A stretch of DNA of 6,278 nucleotides from contig JAJZJJ010000185.1 of assembly GCA_021810175.1 (NCBI GenBank), positions 1 through 6,278 on the forward strand, given 5' to 3'. Origin of the DNA: Acidobacteriota bacterium. Lineage in GTDB: Bacteria; Acidobacteriota; Terriglobia; Terriglobales; Acidobacteriaceae. Made by a program: the position numbers and the translations under genes. Every line of letters begins with the position of its first letter. Within the stretch, counting starts at the first letter, position 1. Below, piece after piece: positions 5,296 through 6,278 of the stretch. The notes below the pieces were generated by a model. The model had not been told where the DNA came from and made no database searches. It saw only the letters and a list, made by a program, of their open reading frames with translations.

Positions 5296-6278
5296 AGGAA
5301 GCCGGGAAGTACGCCTATAACTGGCTCGAGCGCCGCCTCCAGATCGAAGGACCGGTCAAGGAAGCCGCTCTTCACAAGGTCCCGCGCAATACCGCCAGCT
5401 GGTGGTATGTCTTCGGCAGCGCCGCCTTCACCCTGCTGATGCTGCAGGTGGTCACCGGCATCCTGCTTGCGCTCGTCTACATCCCCTCGGCGTCTGAGGC
5501 ATGGAACAGCCTCAACGTCCTCAATCATCAGATTCCTCTCGGCTGGTACCTCCGCGCTGTGCATGGATGGGGCTCGAACTTCATGGTCGCCATCGTCTTC
5601 ATCCACATGTCGCAGGTCTTTCTCTTCGGAGCCTACAAGTATCCCCGCGAGCTCACCTGGGTCGTCGGCGTCTTCCTGCTCCTCATGACCCTCGGCATGT
5701 CTTTCACCGGCCAGGTTCTCCGCTTCGATCAGGATGCCTACTGGGGCCTCGGCATCGGCGCCTTCATCATGAGCCGCGTCCCGCTCATAGGCGGAGGATT
5801 AGTCCACTTCCTGTTAGGAGGGCCGGTCATCGCCGGCGCCACCCTTTCCCGATTCTTCACCCTCCACGTCTTCGTCATTCCCGGCCTGCTCCTCACCTTC
5901 GCCGGTGTGCACGTCTGGATGGTCCTCAAGCTGGGCATCAACGAGCGGCCCACGCCCGGCCGCGTTGTCCGCCGTGAGACCTACGACAAGGAGTACCACA
6001 AGCTCTCCCACGAAGACGGCATCCCCTTTGTTCCCGGAGCCTTCTGGAAGGACCTGGTCTTCTCCGGAGGGGTCATTCTCGCGGTTATGATCTGCGCCTG
6101 GGTCTTTGGTCCCTACGGCCCCGGCGGTCAGCCCAATCCGTCTATCATCCAGACCGCGCCCAAGCCGGATTTCCCCTTCCTGTGGATCTTCGCGATGCTG
6201 GCCTACCTGCCGCCCTCGCTGGAAACTCCGGTCCTGCTCGCTCTTCCGCCGCTTCTCATTGGCGGCCTGCTCATCCTG
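5283..6278 (+). CDS. Cytochrome b (b6-like N-terminal domain continuing into subunit IV-like region), 3' partial
   Basis: Membrane core of the quinol-oxidising complex, carrying haems bL and bH. The frame runs open to the window end, giving 332 residues. Haem ligands are H94 and H108 (13 residues between) and H195 and H210 (14 between); the 14-residue spacing of the second pair is the cytochrome b6 pattern, not the mitochondrial one. The chain continues without a stop through a linker (about 218-255) into helix E (about 257-276) and the start of a subunit IV-like region, so the b6 and subunit IV parts look fused. Three oddities stand out. V43 is where b6 has the Cys that binds haem ci. The helix-C motif GYxLPWDQ reads GQVLRFDQ (143-150). 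The PEWY Qo motif position appears to read PDFP (295-298). ATG at 5283 overlaps the Rieske gene by 13 bases. The C-terminus, and any fused cytochrome c domain, are outside the window. Confidence 0.94.
   Translation, partial: MPRIKEAGKYAYNWLERRLQIEGPVKEAALHKVPRNTASWWYVFGSAAFTLLMLQVVTGILLALVYIPSASEAWNSLNVLNHQIPLGWYLRAVHGWGSNFMVAIVFIHMSQVFLFGAYKYPRELTWVVGVFLLLMTLGMSFTGQVLRFDQDAYWGLGIGAFIMSRVPLIGGGLVHFLLGGPVIAGATLSRFFTLHVFVIPGLLLTFAGVHVWMVLKLGINERPTPGRVVRRETYDKEYHKLSHEDGIPFVPGAFWKDLVFSGGVILAVMICAWVFGPYGPGGQPNPSIIQTAPKPDFPFLWIFAMLAYLPPSLETPVLLALPPLLIGGLLIL

Noticed and set aside
3959..6278. Alternative complex III (act operon) as the quinol-oxidising partner
   Set aside because: No molybdopterin-like, NrfD-like or multihaem Act genes are visible; a real Rieske protein and cytochrome b are present instead.
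1..6278. Mobile element, CRISPR array, tRNA/rRNA, riboswitch or terminator
   Set aside because: Coding sequence fills the window with no gap above 17 bases; I saw no direct-repeat arrays, inverted terminal repeats or hairpin followed by a T-run in the gaps.

Overview
The window is one uninterrupted block of aerobic respiratory-chain genes, all on the + strand. It carries a caa3-type (cytochrome c-linked, aa3-family) cytochrome c oxidase, followed directly by a Rieske/cytochrome b quinol-oxidising complex. Both window edges cut a gene. The sequence is GC-rich with strong G/C preference at third codon positions. The gene order (CoxB with a fused cytochrome c domain, CoxA, CoxC, a six-helix membrane protein, a two-haem lipoprotein, Rieske, b6-like cytochrome b) reminds me most of Acidobacteriota. 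That placement is from memory of gene order and protein style; no marker gene in the window proves it.

Layout: 2-754, C-terminal part of oxidase subunit II with an intact CuA site and a fused haem c domain. 772-2466, subunit I with all haem/CuB ligands and D/K proton-channel residues. 2463-3053, subunit III. 3069-3959, a six-helix membrane protein whose first two helices resemble a small oxidase subunit IV and whose remaining four I do not recognise. 3959-4663, a two-haem c lipoprotein. 4660-5295, a Rieske iron-sulfur protein. 5283-6278 and beyond, cytochrome b, open at the window end. The only gaps between genes are 17 and 15 bases; the other junctions overlap by 1, 4, 4 and 13 bases. The block therefore looks like one translationally coupled operon. 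I see no promoter, terminator, RNA gene, repeat array or mobile element.

Likely electron path (inference): menaquinol is oxidised by cytochrome b and Rieske. Electrons then pass to the two-haem lipoprotein, which stands where cytochrome c1 would be, since no c1 gene is present. From there they go to the haem c domain of subunit II, CuA, haem a and the haem a3/CuB centre. A physical III-IV supercomplex is a reasonable hypothesis.

The most interesting observations are residue-level departures in otherwise well-conserved proteins. Both carboxylates of the oxidase Mg/Mn site are replaced by amides (E to Q in subunit II, D to N in subunit I). The second haem domain of the lipoprotein has no methionine at all, with Gln at the expected axial position. 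Cytochrome b has cytochrome b6-like His spacing but no cysteine for haem ci, and both hallmark Qo-site motifs are changed (LPW to LRF, PEWY to PDFP). The Rieske protein lacks the cluster-binding-loop serine of high-potential forms. Together with the unknown six-helix subunit, these suggest a divergent, probably low-potential, quinol:oxygen respiratory module.
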